DNA of 64,000 nucleotides from Parabacteroides goldsteinii DSM 19448 = WAL 12034 (GTDB lineage: Bacteria > Bacteroidota > Bacteroidia > Bacteroidales > Tannerellaceae). The notes under the pieces are model-generated. The model was not told the origin of the DNA. It worked only from the letters and a program-made list of their open reading frames with translations, and made no database searches. The stretch spans positions 1,503,716 through 1,567,715 of the forward strand of contig NZ_KQ033913.1 in NCBI RefSeq assembly GCF_000969835.1, written 5' to 3'. Every line of letters begins with the position of its first letter. The first letter of the stretch is position 1. A program made the position numbers and the translations under genes. This document shows, piece after piece, positions 61,625 through 64,000 of the stretch.

Positions 61625-61656
61625 TGACTAGAAAAAACGATCGTTTTTTCTAGTCA
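61625..61656. repeat. Palindromic inversion site B2
   Basis: 32 bp, perfect palindrome with arms TGACTAGAAAAAACGA and TCGTTTTTTCTAGTCA. Confidence 0.88.
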
Positions 61657-61757
61657 TTTTGAATTATCCCCCTTTCATCTTTTCAAAAGATTTTACATTC
61701 AGTAACAAGCTCGCCTATCAATCTCTACACTCATAATACAGTTTCCTAAATACAAAA

Positions 61758-61788
61758 AGCCCTGAGAAGTTCATTACTCCCCAGGGCT
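61758..61788 (-). terminator. Terminator of the 61815-63885 gene pair
   Basis: On the minus strand AGCCCTGG-GAG pairs with CTTCTCAGGGCT and is followed by TTTTTG. It ends the ATPase pair's transcript before cassette B, so the polysaccharide operon depends on its own promoter. Confidence 0.78.
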
Positions 61789-61814
61789 CCCTTACAATAA
61801 TTTATTTTTCTTAC

Positions 61815-62600
61815 TTATGCGTATCTTCCAATGAGAATCTGCAAATCCTCTTTTTCTATTTCTGATTCAAGAATATCCATTTCATCAGATGAATAAGCCG
61901 CTATATCAAAAGATTTCCATATATCCCATAGCGTATCTGTAATGGCTTCAAATTCCAATAATTTAAATTGATTCCTATATTTTAAAGCTTCTGTACGCCA
62001 ATATCTTGTATTATCAAAAAAGTTCTTTAAATCCTTTTTCTTCAAACATTCATACAAGACTTCTTTTATTCTATCTAAATCATTTTCCGGTTGATACGGC
62101 ATATCTGATTCAAATTTTATAAAAGCATTAAACTGTATGGGATTCATCACCTCCCAATTCGCACTAAACTCACGAGCAAAGCGCCGTACCCAACTTTGAG
62201 CCTTGGGAGCAACCTCTTCAGAAAAAATAAAACAACTATTGGGGGCAATCCTAGACTCTGATAATAAATCTTTAGAATGTTTTATTTTGCGAACTAACGA
62301 GCTTTTATCCAGATTTCTAGAACTTTGATAATCCAAACGCAATTCTACCAACAACAATCTATGATTTACTTTTCGATTATTTTGATAATCACTAATTCCG
62401 ACTGCTGCATCCATTGTATTATCTTTTGAACCACCACAGAACTTTGTTTCGTAATCATCCAAAGCCAAACATTTGATCTTGCTTGAAAAAATCCCTACTT
62501 TATTATAATCTCTTTGAGAGACTTCATCTAATAAACACAAACAATGTTTTGCTATCAAATGAGAAACAATAATGTCTTCATTATAAATTATTGGAACCAT
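61815..62600 (-). CDS. Unrecognised partner of the AAA ATPase (possible PD-(D/E)xK-like protein)
   Basis: 261 residues from ATG 62600, overlapping the ATPase gene by 20 bases; a start at 62639 would add 13. No signal or membrane segment, and I recognise no family. Asp64 in MDAAVGIS and Glu86-x-Arg88 in LLLVELRLD are spaced and set in strands as in PD-(D/E)xK nucleases, except that Arg stands for Lys; this is a weak hint. The C-terminal half is helical. The overlap and shared promoter mean it works with the ATPase, probably as effector. Confidence 0.55.
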   Translation of the reverse strand: MVPIIYNEDIIVSHLIAKHCLCLLDEVSQRDYNKVGIFSSKIKCLALDDYETKFCGGSKDNTMDAAVGISDYQNNRKVNHRLLLVELRLDYQSSRNLDKSSLVRKIKHSKDLLSESRIAPNSCFIFSEEVAPKAQSWVRRFAREFSANWEVMNPIQFNAFIKFESDMPYQPENDLDRIKEVLYECLKKKDLKNFFDNTRYWRTEALKYRNQFKLLEFEAITDTLWDIWKSFDIAAYSSDEMDILESEIEKEDLQILIGRYA

Positions 62601-63885
62601 AATCTTGAATACGGGATATCGCAATATTAAAAGACTCAAAAATCTCTTTTATATCGCTTCCGAGGTTTTGATATGTATATTGTAATGAATTCTCACTTCT
62701 AGTCGCCTGATAAAAACAGGTATTTTCGATAATATCCTCTTTATGAGCAATCGATTGTATAGCTGCAACCATATCCGGATTATGACTGGCAATCATAATT
62801 TTTAAGCCTAATTCCTTATGCAGCAAAACTAATAAACGTGCAAATTCCACTATCCACTGAGGATGTAAATGGGCTTCGGGTTCATCAATAAGCAACAAGG
62901 TCTCTTCATTCAGATAACCATTTTCCAAAAGACGCTGTAAATAGGCAAAAGCTTTCAAACCGGTAGCAGCTTTTTCCAAAGGTATATTTAAACCATCCTC
63001 CCGATGAAAATGCAATTCCTTATTAAAACCAAATGTATCGTCTTCAACTATTATCTGCCCATTTATCAGTCGCCTGATACGTAACAACACTTTTTTGCCA
63101 GACTGAGGCATTTCTCCCCGAGGACTTATCATCATTTCATATAAATCTGTCCAATGGGTACTTAACGTTTTAGCTTTATCAGACAAAGCCATTGGAGTAT
63201 CTATATATATTGCTCTATGAATCATCAATGGAGCATCAAATTTTCCTTTTTCCAATAGCTTAACCCCATCTTCTGAAAGCTGTATCTTTGACGGGGCTTT
63301 ATCTTCCTCTAAATAATTTCTTTTTATAAATCTATACAGTTGATCTAATGAGCGTTTTTCTTTATTAAGATAAAGTTCTTCATATTTTTGATCAAAATCA
63401 GCTATTAATAAACTAAAAAATTCAGCAATATTCTTTTCTAAGAGGATTTTATCATCATTATATGAAATTTTCAGATAAGAGAAAATACGTTTTTTTCTGC
63501 TCTTCATCATTTCTGCAGATAAGAAAGATATCAGTCTCAACTCGAACTGCTTAACCAAACTTATATATCTTTCTTTCAATGTGTCTATATCAACTTGATC
63601 ATTTATCTGATCGATCACCTCATGATATGAGGTGAATTCATCGCTCTGACTTATCTCCCGACTAGCTCTAAACAATTTATGAAGATTTCCTCTTAATTGA
63701 TTGGAGAATTCCTCATAAAGAGATTCATCAAATTTGTTCGATTCATTAATTATATAATACAACCATCTTGACAAAGTACTTTTGCCACAACCATTTTCTC
63801 CGGACAACACAGTTATTCCATTGATAGTAATATCAGCTTTCTCTATAGCATGATACCCATATAGCGAATATTTATATTTGCTCAT
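62581..63885 (-). CDS. AAA/ABC-type ATPase of a two-gene, defence-type unit
   Basis: 434 residues from ATG 63885, preceded by AAAAGGACAG; an upstream start at 63966 is less likely because the promoter lies between. Walker A GENGCGKS at 29-36 after the strand ADITINGITVLSG; a long helical insert (about 60-240); GLKAFAYLQRL near the ABC signature position; Walker B TLLLIDEPEAHLHPQW; His switch MIASHNPDM. AAA_21-type ATPases of this form usually serve in anti-phage or retron-like units. Consensus promoter just upstream. Function inferred. Confidence 0.75.
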   Translation of the reverse strand: MSKYKYSLYGYHAIEKADITINGITVLSGENGCGKSTLSRWLYYIINESNKFDESLYEEFSNQLRGNLHKLFRASREISQSDEFTSYHEVIDQINDQVDIDTLKERYISLVKQFELRLISFLSAEMMKSRKKRIFSYLKISYNDDKILLEKNIAEFFSLLIADFDQKYEELYLNKEKRSLDQLYRFIKRNYLEEDKAPSKIQLSEDGVKLLEKGKFDAPLMIHRAIYIDTPMALSDKAKTLSTHWTDLYEMMISPRGEMPQSGKKVLLRIRRLINGQIIVEDDTFGFNKELHFHREDGLNIPLEKAATGLKAFAYLQRLLENGYLNEETLLLIDEPEAHLHPQWIVEFARLLVLLHKELGLKIMIASHNPDMVAAIQSIAHKEDIIENTCFYQATRSENSLQYTYQNLGSDIKEIFESFNIAISRIQDYGSNNL

Positions 63886-63910
63886 CTGTCCTTTTTTAAT
63901 TCTGTCTTTG

Positions 63911-63941
63911 CAAAAATAAAGGAAAAACCGATGACTACAAA
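63911..63941 (-). promoter_or_regulatory. Promoter of the 61815-63885 pair
   Basis: Minus strand TTTG (63938-63941), 19 bases, TATTTTTG (63911-63918): exact Bacteroidetes consensus, about 26 bases before ATG 63885. A constitutive promoter, in contrast to the invertible one next door. Confidence 0.75.
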
Positions 63942-64000
63942 GGTAAAAGGATTTATTATTTATCAAGTATCCTATATTCGAAATAGAAAGCCCTGGAAAG

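Larger units (their letters stand above)
61450..61656. promoter_or_regulatory. Candidate invertible promoter cassette B (now OFF for the polysaccharide operon)
   Basis: Two 32-bp palindromic sites centred at 61465.5 and 61640.5 enclose 143 bp with a plus-strand promoter TTTG-N19-TACCTTTG (61581-61611) pointing away from the minus-strand operon. The only genes to the right (61815-63885) are on the minus strand and have their own promoter. Inversion would direct transcription into the operon at 61351. Same layout and size as cassette A. Confidence 0.78.

Overview
The window looks like a chromosomal segment of a gut Bacteroidales, most likely Parabacteroides (Tannerellaceae). Supporting signs are many fimbrillin-type lipoproteins with a FimB/Mfa2 anchor, four HU-type proteins, DUF6261/DUF4248/DUF3868/DUF3575 genes, and promoters of the Bacteroidetes form TTTG-N18/19-TAnnTTTG. 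Genus is inferred from gene content only. Most genes lie on the minus strand.

Layout. 1-2500: end of a DUF1080 hydrolase, an MscS channel and a small unknown gene. 2100-16940: a large fimbrial cluster in two minus-strand operons (14907 to 7990, and 6600 to 2103), separated by a DUF6261 gene with a helically phased palindromic repeat array upstream, and headed by a cytoplasmic hybrid kinase/response regulator/AraC protein. 17460-20630: HU, housekeeping dnaB and corA. 20677-24202: a second fimbrial operon (Mfa1-like, DUF3868, DUF3575) preceded by a 175-bp promoter cassette bounded by palindromes. 24317-32181: HU, PHP-type tyrosine phosphatase, Wzc-like kinase, Wza-like export lipoprotein, a CarboxypepD-type lipoprotein, a nested inverted-repeat element and a YjbH pair split over two genes. 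32213-38258: a phage- or plasmid-like module (winged-helix protein, second DnaB-type helicase, CHC2 primase, DUF4248, HU-HIG protein, GH73 glucosaminidase, small membrane ORF). 38259-40424: an AAA ATPase plus a TOPRIM-like partner, bracketed by a 205-bp direct repeat. 40684-61351: a 20-gene, A+T-rich minus-strand exopolysaccharide/capsule operon with Wzx, an EpsG-type polymerase candidate, a WecA/TagO-type initiating transferase, glycosyltransferases, UDP-uronic acid and CDP-6-deoxysugar genes, and an acyltransferase pseudogene. 61450-61656: a second promoter cassette built like the first. 61815-63885: another AAA ATPase with an unrecognised partner.

How it fits together. The main surface-structure operons are probably switched or activated separately: the large fimbrial cluster by the adjacent hybrid kinase, and the Mfa1-like and polysaccharide operons by matching invertible promoters. 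Both invertible promoters now point away from their operons (OFF). The two pairs of 32-bp palindromes have identical 175-bp centre-to-centre spacing, and each encloses a near-consensus promoter. This coordinated two-locus phase switch is the strongest finding. The two ATPase/partner pairs are the best candidates for poorly described defence systems. No DNA invertase, tRNA, rRNA or CRISPR array was seen.
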